A DNA stretch of 22,461 bases from positions 1 through 22,461 of IMG/VR virus record IMGVR_UViG_3300042882_000571. The stretch is one strand, 5' to 3'. This DNA is from a virus. This document shows, one piece after another, positions 15,399-22,173 of this stretch (position 1 is the first letter of the stretch; every line of letters begins with the position of its first letter). The notes beneath the pieces are model-generated. The model searched no databases, had not been told where the DNA came from, and saw only the letters and a program-made list of their open reading frames with translations. The translations under genes and the position numbers were made by a program.

Positions 15399-15434
15399 AA
15401 CAGGCTGATTTCTACAATAGCCAAATATCCAACA
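15384..15434. promoter_or_regulatory. Inverted repeat, candidate operator of head operon/RHH gene
   Basis: TGTTGGAT at 15384-15391 and ATCCAACA at 15427-15434 form a perfect 8-base inverted repeat with a 35-base spacer. The right arm ends on the base just before the ATG of the scaffold-like gene. The left arm lies within the putative RHH promoter. The gap must also hold the head-operon promoter, since the upstream transcript is terminated at 15194, but no good rightward promoter match is visible. Confidence 0.4.
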
Positions 15435-16034
15435 ATGTCAAACATCAAAGAACAAATCAAATCCGTATTCAACAAGTACGGCATTGACCCTTCAAGTGTT
15501 GGTATCAAGTTCGAAGAAGAAGCACCTGCGGCAGAGCCGGCAACTGAGTTGCAGTTCGCAGTAGAAGGCACTTTGAGCGATGGTACTAAAATCTATTCTA
15601 CCGCAAACGAGTGGGTAGTGGGCGTAGACATCTACACTCAAGACGCTGAAGGCAATCCAGTACCTGTTCCTGCAGGCGAATACATGCTTGAGGATGGTGT
15701 AACCAAAGTAGTAGTAGGCGAAGACGGCATGGTAGCCGAAATCGAACGCGAAGAGCAATCAACCGAAATGAGCAGCGAAGACCTCGTTGCAGTTATTGGT
15801 CAATTGTCTGAGCGCATCGCTGCACTTGAAACCGAAAAGACTGAGCTTGCCGCTGCGGTTGAAACTGCAAAGAGCGAAGCACAGGCTGCTAAGACTGAAC
15901 TTGCTTCAGTTAAGAAAGCACCGGCTGTACCTTCAGTTAAGTCACAAGAATTTAAAAAGAATGCTCAACCTGTGGTTGCATCGAATGGTAACTCATTCAG
16001 CGACTTCATGGAAAGCATCCGTTCAAAAAAGTAA
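15435..16034 (+). CDS. Capsid scaffold-like protein
   Basis: This 199-residue acidic protein lies directly before the major capsid gene, the normal place for a scaffold. After a helical start (IKEQIKSVFNKYGID) there is a beta segment (VEGTLSDGTKIYSTANEWVV, then PVPVPAGEYMLEDGVTKVVV). This is followed by a coiled coil at about residues 110-157 (LVAVIGQLSERIAALETEKT and beyond) and a basic C-terminus (FKKNAQPVV, SFSDFMESIRSKK), which in other scaffolds binds capsid protein. It would hold the capsid shell during assembly and be removed by the XkdF-like protease. The gene is first after the regulatory gap. The opposite-strand and overlapping frames are shadows. Confidence 0.65.
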   Translation: MSNIKEQIKSVFNKYGIDPSSVGIKFEEEAPAAEPATELQFAVEGTLSDGTKIYSTANEWVVGVDIYTQDAEGNPVPVPAGEYMLEDGVTKVVVGEDGMVAEIEREEQSTEMSSEDLVAVIGQLSERIAALETEKTELAAAVETAKSEAQAAKTELASVKKAPAVPSVKSQEFKKNAQPVVASNGNSFSDFMESIRSKK

Positions 16035-16064
16035 ATTAATTCACCTCATAAATTTTATTTAAAA

Positions 16065-16961
16065 ATGCCAACAACAACTTCACTCACCACCACCTATGCA
16101 GGTGAATTAGCTGGTGAAATCGTAGCAAAGGCACTCTTGTCAAACGTATCTGCACAGTACGTGACAATGAAGCCTAACGTACCTTACAAATCAGTAGTAC
16201 GTAAAATTGATGACACTGTAACATTTGCCGCAGGCACTTGTGATTTCACGCCAACAGGCACGATCACTTTGACCGAGCGCATCTTGACTTTGGAAGAGTT
16301 CCAAGTTCAACGCCAAATCTGTAAGAAAGATTTCTTCATTGACTGGACAACTGCCGATGTAATGAGCGGTCGTGTTAATACACAAATCCAAGACGCTATC
16401 ATTGGTCGCTTGGTTGGTGGTATTGCTGCAGCTAACGAGACCATCATGTGGTCAGGTGTTAACGCAACAGCAGGTCAATACGATGGTTTCGAAACTTTGA
16501 TTAAGGCAGGTGGTTCAGGTGCTGTATCTGCAGGTTCAGGCGCATTGAGCGATACTAACATCATCGCGACCATTTGGGATGTAATCAACACTGCTCCTGC
16601 CGCTGTAAAAGGTGCTGCTGAAAAGCCTGCAATTTACATGGGACAGGCTGCATGGGAAGCTTACATGCAAGCGCAAATTGCTGCCGGCAATGGATGGTAT
16701 TTGACAGGTGGACCAGAGGTTAGCCGTCGTTTCGTAGGAATGTACGAAATCTACGTTTGCCCGGGTATGACTGCAAACAACATCATCTTCGCACAGCCAA
16801 GCAACTTGATGCTCGGTACATGGCAAGAGAACCAAATGAACGAAGTGTTCATTTTGGACATGCAGAACTTGGATGGTTCACAGAACGTTCGTTACGGTGC
16901 TCGTTTCTACATCGGAGCGCAGATTGCTGTTGCTGAAGACATCACCTACTGGGGAGCATAA
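16065..16961 (+). CDS. Major capsid protein
   Basis: This 298-residue protein is the likely head shell subunit. The N-terminus is polar (MPTTTSLTTTYAGELAGEIV). The core has long mixed segments such as ILTLEEFQVQRQICKKDFFI and IGRLVGGIAAANETIMWSG (about residues 110-128). The C-terminus (NVRYGARFYIGAQIAVAEDI and TYWGA) matches the end of HK97-fold capsid proteins in Bacteroidota phages, where '.yga.f..G.qva..e...yy' is common. It follows the scaffold-like gene by 30 bases and precedes a hairpin that may lower downstream transcription, fitting its need for high expression. The codon choice is more even and uses preferred codons (GGT, CGT, AAC). Length is normal for the family. Confidence 0.85.
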   Translation: MPTTTSLTTTYAGELAGEIVAKALLSNVSAQYVTMKPNVPYKSVVRKIDDTVTFAAGTCDFTPTGTITLTERILTLEEFQVQRQICKKDFFIDWTTADVMSGRVNTQIQDAIIGRLVGGIAAANETIMWSGVNATAGQYDGFETLIKAGGSGAVSAGSGALSDTNIIATIWDVINTAPAAVKGAAEKPAIYMGQAAWEAYMQAQIAAGNGWYLTGGPEVSRRFVGMYEIYVCPGMTANNIIFAQPSNLMLGTWQENQMNEVFILDMQNLDGSQNVRYGARFYIGAQIAVAEDITYWGA

Positions 16962-16970
16962 TTAATAATC

Positions 16971-16994
16971 AAGGGGGTGTAACAGCCCCCTTTT
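16971..16994 (+). terminator. Partial terminator after the capsid gene
   Basis: AAGGGGG at 16971-16977 pairs with CCCCCTT at 16986-16992 around an eight-base loop, followed by only four T in total. The stem is strong but the U tract is short, so it probably stops only part of transcription and favours capsid mRNA over downstream genes. Confidence 0.65.
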
Positions 16995-17007
16995 AAAACT
17001 ATACAAA

Positions 17008-17550
17008 ATGGCTTGTGAATTAACTACAGGTTTTACACTCGGATGCCTTGAAGGTATCGGAGGTGTTAAAGAAGTATTGATTGCTAACTACGCAGACTTT
17101 GAAACAGGTATCACCTATGGTGGTACTGATGGCGAAGTGGATGGATTGCCAACGGCAACTATCTATCGTTACGTTCCTTTCCGCAACAGCGGTTCATACA
17201 TTGAGACCGTAAACAAAAACTTGGAAACAGGTACATTGTTTTTTTCTCAAGAAGTTGGATGGACTTTCGGTAAGTTGAACCAAGACATGCGCAACGAATT
17301 CTTGAACGTAGCAAAAGCAAAGATGATTGTGTTTGTTCGTACAAATGATGACCAAATCTTGTTGGTTGGTGCAGGCGAAGGCTCGCAGCTGACCGCAGGT
17401 ACTGTTCAATCGGGTGCGCAAAAGGCAGATTTGATGGGTTATCAGGTTACAACTATTGCAGAAGAACTTGCTCCTGCTGTACACCTTGAGCCATTCACTA
17501 CTGTGCCTTTCGATAACTTCGCTGGCATTACGGTAAGCCCTGCTTACTAA
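17008..17550 (+). CDS. Probable major tail (tube) protein
   Basis: This 180-residue protein starts MACELTTGFTLGCLEGIGGV and continues KEVLIANYADF, a pattern I associate with major tail or tube proteins of Bacteroidota siphophages ('MaC.lT.gf..gC.d..GGik.vyl.n'). The middle part (SYIETVNKNLETGTLFFSQEVGWTF) and AKAKMIVFVRTND fit a beta-rich subunit; the C-terminus (YQVTTIAEELAPAVHLEPF) is also beta-like. Tube proteins stack in rings around the tape measure. It lies between two terminator hairpins (16971, 17582), as expected for an abundant product needing its own dosage. An alternative is a head decoration protein, given its place next to the capsid gene and far from the tail module. Confidence 0.55.
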   Translation: MACELTTGFTLGCLEGIGGVKEVLIANYADFETGITYGGTDGEVDGLPTATIYRYVPFRNSGSYIETVNKNLETGTLFFSQEVGWTFGKLNQDMRNEFLNVAKAKMIVFVRTNDDQILLVGAGEGSQLTAGTVQSGAQKADLMGYQVTTIAEELAPAVHLEPFTTVPFDNFAGITVSPAY

Positions 17551-17581
17551 GAATTGTTTTCCGTTGTGTTCTTGTTGTATT

Positions 17582-17612
17582 AAAGGGGGCAGGTTTACAC
17601 TTGCCCCTTTTT
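17582..17612 (+). terminator. Intrinsic terminator after the tube gene
   Basis: AAGGGGGCA (17583-17591) pairs with TGCCCCTTT (17602-17610), including one G-U pair, around a short loop (GGTTTACACT), followed by a T run to 17612. It lies just before the ATG at 17625, so read-through must feed the portal genes unless there is a further promoter. Confidence 0.7.
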
Positions 17613-17624
17613 CAAATAAAGTCA

Positions 17625-18014
17625 ATGATCTATCTTCAAACAAATACACCAGACCAACAAGTGTTCTTATCACTTGACGAAGCACGGCAATACTTTGCTA
17701 CAGCCTTCACGAACTATCTTATAATCTTAACGCACGAAGAGAATAGCACCACGGGCAATGACCTTGCACAGGTTGCTACCATTGTTAACGAGAACGTGCG
17801 CATAACGGAACTTGAAATTACAACGGTTGGCCTTACATTAGCAGGCAGATACAGGTATGAAGTATACGGACAAAATTCTGCAAGCAATACTGACCCGACA
17901 AGCGGTCTTGTTATTGGTTTGTGTCAGCGTGGATATGCTGTATTAAATCAGAATACAACGTGGTTTGATGTGCCTGTAGTAACCATACCAAATGACATCA
18001 TCTATGAGCCTTAA
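17625..18014 (+). CDS. Small virion-associated protein, unknown function
   Basis: This 129-residue product assumes the ATG at 17625. The frame can extend upstream to a TTG at 17601, but that codon lies inside the terminator stem, so the ATG with AAATAAAG before it is more likely. The sequence is beta-rich (MIYLQTNTPDQQVFLSLDEA, NYLIILTHEENSTTGND, ITELEITTVGLTLAGRYRYEV). It ends GLVIGLCQRGYAVLNQN, resembling small structural proteins in Bacteroidota phages with 'G.Y.Ye.y.q.s..ntdp'. It may be a tail-terminator or head-decoration protein. The last 23 bases overlap the portal start. No signal peptide or membrane segment is present. Confidence 0.6.
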   Translation: MIYLQTNTPDQQVFLSLDEARQYFATAFTNYLIILTHEENSTTGNDLAQVATIVNENVRITELEITTVGLTLAGRYRYEVYGQNSASNTDPTSGLVIGLCQRGYAVLNQNTTWFDVPVVTIPNDIIYEP

Positions 18015-19932
18015 CGAATCGAATATAGTATCACTGAAGCTTAGCGAGTATGTTGCTAAGAGCGATGCGGAAAAAGTAGACCGCAAAGGTTGGGTTAACT
18101 ACGGAGACCAAAACGACTTTCCACAATACCTGCGCGACCTTGCGCATGAATCACCCGTGCATGGTAGCTTAGTTGTTGCCATTGGTGACATGATAGCCGG
18201 GAAGGGTATTCAGTCGGAGCAATACCAAGCAGAACTTGACGCACTTAAAATTGATAGCCTAACCTATGCATGTGCGCATGACTTGAAGTTGTTTGGTGGC
18301 TTTTACATTGAAGTTATTTGGAGCAACGACCGCACAGTGATATCAAAGCTAAACGCGATACCATTCGAAGAGTGCCGCATTGCAGTGAATCAGGATGATG
18401 ACAGCGAAATAGGAATCTTCCACAGCTACGATTGGAGCAACACACGAAAGAAACGCAACACGCCTGAGTTCATTCCCAAGTATAACTACCTAACACGTGA
18501 AGCAGAGCCACGACAAATATATTGGTGCTTCACTTACACAGGTTCGGATGTGTACCCACGCCCTGACTACTGGAGTGCTATTAACTACATCGAGTTAGAT
18601 AAGCAGATTTCAATCTTTCATATCAACCAAATTTCAAACGGTCTTTTCCCATCGACCATTATTAACTTCTACAATGGGCAGGCAACGCCAGAGCAGAAGC
18701 AGCAGATGATGATGGATTGGGAGAACAAGATGTCGGGCGCACGCAATGCAGGTAAGGTTGTGATGTTCTTTAATGAGCGTGACCAACCAAAGACCGAGGT
18801 TACACCATTCCCTGTAAACGATGCGGACAAGCAGTATCAATTGATGGATACAACCGCAACGCAGAAGATTATTACTGCGCATCGTGTTACTACGCCACTT
18901 CTATTTGGTATTCGCGAGAACACAGGTTTTGGTTCAAACAAAGATGAGATGGCAACGGGCTTGGAGATATTCAACAACCAGGTGATTGAGCCGTATCAGG
19001 CAAAAATTAACTATAGCTTGGAAGAGTTGTTGAGCAATCAAATGCCAGGTGTGACCTTTGAGATTATACCAAACACACCACTTGCAGTTGAGCAGGCAGA
19101 AGCTATCGTGGATGCAACAGGTGGAGCGACAGCGGATGTAGCTGCAACAGCCTTGAATGGTGCGCAGATTAGTTCACTCGTTGACATCGTAATGCAAAGT
19201 GCTGCAGGTGCTGTGCCTGTGTCAAGTGCAAAGGCTATTGTACAAGCAGGTTTTCCAACTCTTACTGCCGAACAGGTTAACGCAATCTTTGCTGATGTGG
19301 TTAGCGGTTCGCTGCAACCACAGGAAGTCATCATGAATGACGAAAAAAAAAAAGATGATAGCACAGTAGGCGATGCGCTAATAGCATTAGGCGAAGACTG
19401 GAAAGAAGAATGGTTGCTCATTGATGCCTACAACGCAGATGAAGAAATCGAACACGAATTTGCGGTGCGCACAGGAGCGGCAAGACCTGCGGCAAAGAGC
19501 GAACAGGATGCTGTTATCGATGGCAAATACTTTATTACACGCTATGTGTACGCAGGTAGTTTTACCCATGATAATATGCGCCCATTCTGCAAAAAGATGG
19601 TGGAAGCAGGTAAGCTTTACCGCAAAGAAGACATCGTGTCGATGGAAAATGTAGCGGTTAATCCAGGATGGGGACCAGAGGGTGCGGACACCTACGACAT
19701 TTGGTTTTACAAAGGCGGTGGTAACTGCCGACATTTTTGGGAGAAGCGTGTGTATGTAGATGCGAAAGGCGCAAAGATTAATCCTAACGACCCTGACGCA
19801 AAAAGAATAGCTGTTGCGCTTGCTGAACGTATGGGCTATAAAGTGCGAAACAATTCACTTGTTGCAAAGCTTCCTGAGGACATGCCTTATAACGGCTTTC
19901 TACCAACCAATCCTATTTACGGCAATCAATAA
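17992..19932 (+). CDS. Portal protein with C-terminal MuF-like domain
   Basis: This 646-residue protein has residues 1-447 that read as a portal. They contain WVNYGDQNDFPQYL, ESPVHGSLVVAIGDMIAGKG, GGFYIEVIW, NTGFGSNKDEMATGLEIF and the C-terminal helices ALNGAQISSLVDIVMQSAAG and AIVQAGFPTL. The portal ring forms the DNA gate and docks the terminase. A linker (MNDEKKKDD, 448-456) coded by eleven A leads to a second domain. That domain has RPFCKKM (C533), GKLYRKEDI and GGNCRHFW (C579, H581), resembling the cysteine/histidine end of MuF minor head proteins. A strong internal ribosome site (AGGAAG, 19322-19327) precedes M448. ATG 18004 is an alternative start, giving an 11-base overlap with the preceding gene instead of 23. 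Portal and MuF fusions are known in phages. Confidence 0.75.
   Translation: MTSSMSLNESNIVSLKLSEYVAKSDAEKVDRKGWVNYGDQNDFPQYLRDLAHESPVHGSLVVAIGDMIAGKGIQSEQYQAELDALKIDSLTYACAHDLKLFGGFYIEVIWSNDRTVISKLNAIPFEECRIAVNQDDDSEIGIFHSYDWSNTRKKRNTPEFIPKYNYLTREAEPRQIYWCFTYTGSDVYPRPDYWSAINYIELDKQISIFHINQISNGLFPSTIINFYNGQATPEQKQQMMMDWENKMSGARNAGKVVMFFNERDQPKTEVTPFPVNDADKQYQLMDTTATQKIITAHRVTTPLLFGIRENTGFGSNKDEMATGLEIFNNQVIEPYQAKINYSLEELLSNQMPGVTFEIIPNTPLAVEQAEAIVDATGGATADVAATALNGAQISSLVDIVMQSAAGAVPVSSAKAIVQAGFPTLTAEQVNAIFADVVSGSLQPQEVIMNDEKKKDDSTVGDALIALGEDWKEEWLLIDAYNADEEIEHEFAVRTGAARPAAKSEQDAVIDGKYFITRYVYAGSFTHDNMRPFCKKMVEAGKLYRKEDIVSMENVAVNPGWGPEGADTYDIWFYKGGGNCRHFWEKRVYVDAKGAKINPNDPDAKRIAVALAERMGYKVRNNSLVAKLPEDMPYNGFLPTNPIYGNQ
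19343..19353 (+). promoter_or_regulatory. A11 slippage tract at the portal/MuF junction
   Basis: Eleven A are read as GAA AAA AAA AAA. A -1 slip meets TGA at 19356-19358 almost at once; a +1 slip meets TAG at 19367-19369 after four codons. Either way the product would be a portal of about 455 residues without the MuF-like domain. Only the annotated frame crosses into that domain. Confidence 0.45.
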
Positions 19933-19940
19933 TTACAACT

Positions 19941-20510
19941 ATGGCAGAGGTACTTTTAATAAGCGAAAACTACATAAAGAAATACACTACGATTAATGGT
20001 AGTGTTGACCCTAACTTGCTATATCCTTCAGTCTATTTGGCGCAGGATAAATGGCTGCTTCCCTTTTTGGGAACTAATCTGCTGAACAAGATTAAGGACG
20101 ATGTAGCCAACAATACAATCGCAGGCAACTATCAAGTATTACTTGAGGATTACATCCAAAAGTGTTTGCTGTGGTGGGTGATGGTGGATGTAACACCTAA
20201 CCTGTGCTATCGCATGGACAACGGCACGCTCGTGCAACGCCAAAGTGAAGACACTATACCTGTTTCCGATGTAGTGATGAAGGACATGATAGATCGCGCA
20301 CGGCAAAACGCAGAACACTACACTACTTTGCTTGTCGATTACTTGTGCGCTAACTCAAGTTTGTTCCCTGAATACTCAACAAGCACTTGGCCTGAGCGTT
20401 CACCACGCACGGATGTGACCAATACGCTAAACTACCAATTCAGCACCGGCAACACATCAACTTCATTTCGTCCTACCTACTCTCGTAACATCATTAATCG
20501 TATACCATGA
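19941..20510 (+). CDS. Head-tail connector-like protein
   Basis: This 189-residue protein is encoded just after the portal. The N-terminal half is helical (ISENYIKKYTTINGSVDP, then YLAQDKWLLPFLGTNLLNKI and YQVLLEDYIQKCLLWWVMVD). It matches the pattern of small Bacteroidota phage proteins that follow portal genes and resemble gp6-type adaptors ('yP.i...qd..l.p.LG..l...l'). The second half has polar helices (MKDMIDRARQNAEHYTTLLV) and a disordered tail rich in Ser, Thr and Pro. It would connect portal to tail. The ATG lies eight bases after the portal stop, and the stop overlaps the next ATG by three bases. The adaptor call is by pattern and position. Confidence 0.6.
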   Translation: MAEVLLISENYIKKYTTINGSVDPNLLYPSVYLAQDKWLLPFLGTNLLNKIKDDVANNTIAGNYQVLLEDYIQKCLLWWVMVDVTPNLCYRMDNGTLVQRQSEDTIPVSDVVMKDMIDRARQNAEHYTTLLVDYLCANSSLFPEYSTSTWPERSPRTDVTNTLNYQFSTGNTSTSFRPTYSRNIINRIP

Positions 20511-20629
20511 GTGATAAGAAGACACTGAAACAAGATTACACCGAGCGTTTGCGCAAGTATGAGCGTGAACTACAACTAAAACTCAGAGCCAATGGCAAAC
20601 AAGAAGGAACAACCACAGGAAAAAAGTAA
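20507..20629 (+). CDS. 40-residue basic small protein
   Basis: This is a short frame starting at the ATG that overlaps the connector stop (ATGA) and running 40 codons to TAA at 20627. The product is highly charged: MSDKKTLKQDYTERLRKYER then ELQLKLRANGKQEGTTTGKK. It is probably one amphipathic helix. Its last 38 bases overlap the holin-like gene in another frame. The coupled start, sensible codon use and exact bridging of the space between two genes support it as real, but evidence is limited. Function is unknown; small basic proteins here sometimes modulate lysis or complete the head. Confidence 0.5.
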   Translation: MSDKKTLKQDYTERLRKYERELQLKLRANGKQEGTTTGKK

Positions 20630-21002
20630 CACGTTAAAGTCACTGCGCTACAAGCTGCAGTTGATAGATGGGCTGTGGTCAATACCACTTGCCTTTTTAG
20701 TGTTTGCGGTTTCAGGCACTGTGTCCGTTGCCTATTTTAACGATGCAATCATTAGCACCGAATACATCCAGTATATCGTGCTTGCTGCACTCGTCATGGT
20801 CTTTGCAAACTTCGTCGTTTTTTTGGGCATTAGATTCAATTTTCGGGCATTGCAACGCGAGATATACAACAAGGAAGTCAAGTATGAAATAAACACCTAT
20901 CTAACGACATGGCAAAAGGTTGTCTTATACCTGCTCTTATATGCATTCTACTTTGCTGCCTACCTGTATATTCTACAAATGCTGATGACGGTTACTGCGT
21001 AA
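20592..21002 (+). CDS. Holin-like membrane protein
   Basis: This 136-residue protein has about three membrane segments: SIPLAFLVFAVSGTVSVAYF (about residues 30-49), YIVLAALVMVFANFVVFLGI (about 61-80) and VVLYLLLYAFYFAAYLYILQ (about 109-128). The N-terminus is charged (MANKKEQPQEKSNTLKS), and a polar loop (FNFRALQREIYNKEVKYEIN) lies before the third segment. Size and topology fit a class of phage holins, which open the inner membrane at a set time. The position immediately before the lysin gene supports this. The last 94 bases, coding its third segment, also encode the lysin signal peptide in another frame. There is no family motif, so the call rests on topology and context. Confidence 0.55.
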   Translation: MANKKEQPQEKSNTLKSLRYKLQLIDGLWSIPLAFLVFAVSGTVSVAYFNDAIISTEYIQYIVLAALVMVFANFVVFLGIRFNFRALQREIYNKEVKYEINTYLTTWQKVVLYLLLYAFYFAAYLYILQMLMTVTA

Positions 21003-21484
21003 GGGCAACCGCTGCATCGTTTGTAGGCGTAAGGGAAAAGGGTGGCAACAACATGGGCTTTAATGATAAGGCTCTTCTTGTGCTTATGAAGCAACAAGGT
21101 TGGAAGCCCGGCTACGCATGGTGCAGTTTCTTTGTTATGGCTATGCTTGACGAGTGCGGCATACCACACACCATCACAGGTTGGTCACCTACCGCATACA
21201 ACCGCAATGATGTCATTTTCACCGATGGTAAATTTGTTCAGGCATTCAGCGACAAGGATGCACTGGTGATGACATTAAGCTACAATTCATTTAAGGGTAA
21301 GAGATACAAGGGCATTGGTCACACGGGCATCGTGGACAAGGTGGCTAAGTATTCAGTGCGCACCATTGAGGGCAACACCAATGACCAGGGGATGCGTGAT
21401 AGTCGTACACGCGATGGAGTGTATTACAAGATTCGTCCACTATCTAAAAATCTACACATAACGCGATGGAAGAAAACAAGCTAA
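20909..21484 (+). CDS. Exported peptidase-type endolysin
   Basis: This 191-residue protein has an N-terminal signal-like segment (CLIPALICILLCCLPVYSTN) with a likely cleavage near STNA-DD. The mature part matches CHAP/NlpC-type peptidoglycan peptidases: FVGVREKGGNN, YAWCSFFVMAML (catalytic Cys72), then IGHTGIV (His138) and TIEGNTND (Glu154/Asn156). These enzymes cut peptide crosslinks or the amide bond of murein. Export by a signal peptide means that it need not pass through the holin, though the holin may trigger activation. Alternatively the segment could act as a signal-anchor (SAR). It overlaps the holin-like gene by 94 bases and the next gene by 19. A C-terminal binding domain is absent. 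Confidence 0.7.
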   Translation: MAKGCLIPALICILLCCLPVYSTNADDGYCVRATAASFVGVREKGGNNMGFNDKALLVLMKQQGWKPGYAWCSFFVMAMLDECGIPHTITGWSPTAYNRNDVIFTDGKFVQAFSDKDALVMTLSYNSFKGKRYKGIGHTGIVDKVAKYSVRTIEGNTNDQGMRDSRTRDGVYYKIRPLSKNLHITRWKKTS

Positions 21485-21882
21485 GAAGCACTGTACTAAT
21501 CGCAGCGGTTGCAGCGGTTGTGTTAATTATGATTATTGTTGGTGTTAAATCCTGCAAGGAAAAGGAAGACCCTGCTATTGAACGGCTGCAAAGCATTAAC
21601 GATTCACTTTATCAAATCATTGAAACCAACAACAGCAAAACTGATAGTCTTTTTTTGAAGATAGACAGTCTTCAAATCCATCAAGACACCATCATCCAAC
21701 AGCAACAAATCACCAATGAAATTTACCGCAATGAAACTTACAACATTCTTTCTGCTACTCCTGCTAATGCCAACGCTCAGTTTCGCGCAACGCTCAAAAA
21801 GTCGGACTCCCTACTCAAAGCAGGATTTTACTCCAGAACTTACAACCTACGATCTGCAGCTTTTCAATCTCAACTACAATAG
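21466..21882 (+). CDS. Inner-membrane spanin-like protein (Rz-like)
   Basis: This 138-residue protein has an N-terminal charged stretch (MEENKLRS) and a single membrane helix (VLIAAVAAVVLIMIIVGVKS, residues 9-28). A periplasmic coiled coil follows at about 37-90 (AIERLQSINDSLYQIIETNN, LFLKIDSLQIHQDTIIQQQQ), then a tail with ATPANANAQFRATLKKSDSL. This is the topology of i-spanins, which link inner and outer membranes in the last lysis step. Its start overlaps the lysin by 19 bases. The last 167 bases also encode the start of the next gene in another frame, as Rz1 genes are nested in Rz genes. It has Cys30 but no lipobox, so it is probably not a lipoprotein. Confidence 0.65.
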   Translation: MEENKLRSTVLIAAVAAVVLIMIIVGVKSCKEKEDPAIERLQSINDSLYQIIETNNSKTDSLFLKIDSLQIHQDTIIQQQQITNEIYRNETYNILSATPANANAQFRATLKKSDSLLKAGFYSRTYNLRSAAFQSQLQ

Positions 21883-22171
21883 CATGATGTATTGGTACGG
21901 CACGGCTATGGAAATAGATAGCTTGTACCAACTTGAAAGATTAAAAACTACTTATTACGCTAAAATCACAGGCATTCAGGCGCAGAGTTATGAAACATTG
22001 GCTGAAATCTACGCCAACAAGCAGGCTATTGAAAAGGCTATTGCCACTGAGAAGGACAACGAAATAAAGGAATTGAAAAAGAAGAACAGGCGGTTAATAA
22101 TTACTAACACTGCACTTACTTTAGGTATCACAGCGGTAGCAGTTTCTACTATATATTTTGCAATACTATAA
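21716..22171 (+). CDS. Second spanin-like protein with signal peptide and C-terminal anchor
   Basis: This 151-residue protein may start at 21716 or at the second ATG 21731. The N-terminus is a signal peptide (MKLTTFFLLLLLMPTLSFAQ) with predicted cleavage after SFA and no lipobox cysteine. A polar middle (about residues 40-120, YDLQLFNLNYNSMMYW, AKITGIQAQSYETLAEIYAN) ends in a charged coiled coil (EKDNEIKELKKKNRR). A C-terminal membrane segment (LIITNTALTLGITAVAVSTI) follows. This arrangement is close to a unimolecular spanin but lacks its acylated cysteine. It overlaps the i-spanin-like gene by 167 bases, so it is a probable partner for outer-membrane disruption. The absence of cysteine argues against a classic o-spanin. 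Confidence 0.55.
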   Translation: MKFTAMKLTTFFLLLLLMPTLSFAQRSKSRTPYSKQDFTPELTTYDLQLFNLNYNSMMYWYGTAMEIDSLYQLERLKTTYYAKITGIQAQSYETLAEIYANKQAIEKAIATEKDNEIKELKKKNRRLIITNTALTLGITAVAVSTIYFAIL

Positions 22172-22173
22172 TC

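Noticed and set aside
15111-15434. tRNA or other structured RNA gene in the gap
   Set aside because: No cloverleaf or conserved RNA pattern was seen; the gap is accounted for by a terminator, a small leftward RHH gene and an inverted repeat.
17601-17624. Upstream TTG start for the 129-residue protein
   Set aside because: The TTG is part of the right arm of the terminator hairpin, and the ATG at 17625 follows a better leader.
17194-17685. Leftward 163-codon frame across the tube gene and terminator
   Set aside because: It lies opposite a well-supported virion gene and crosses a terminator stem; the composition is that of a reverse-complement shadow.
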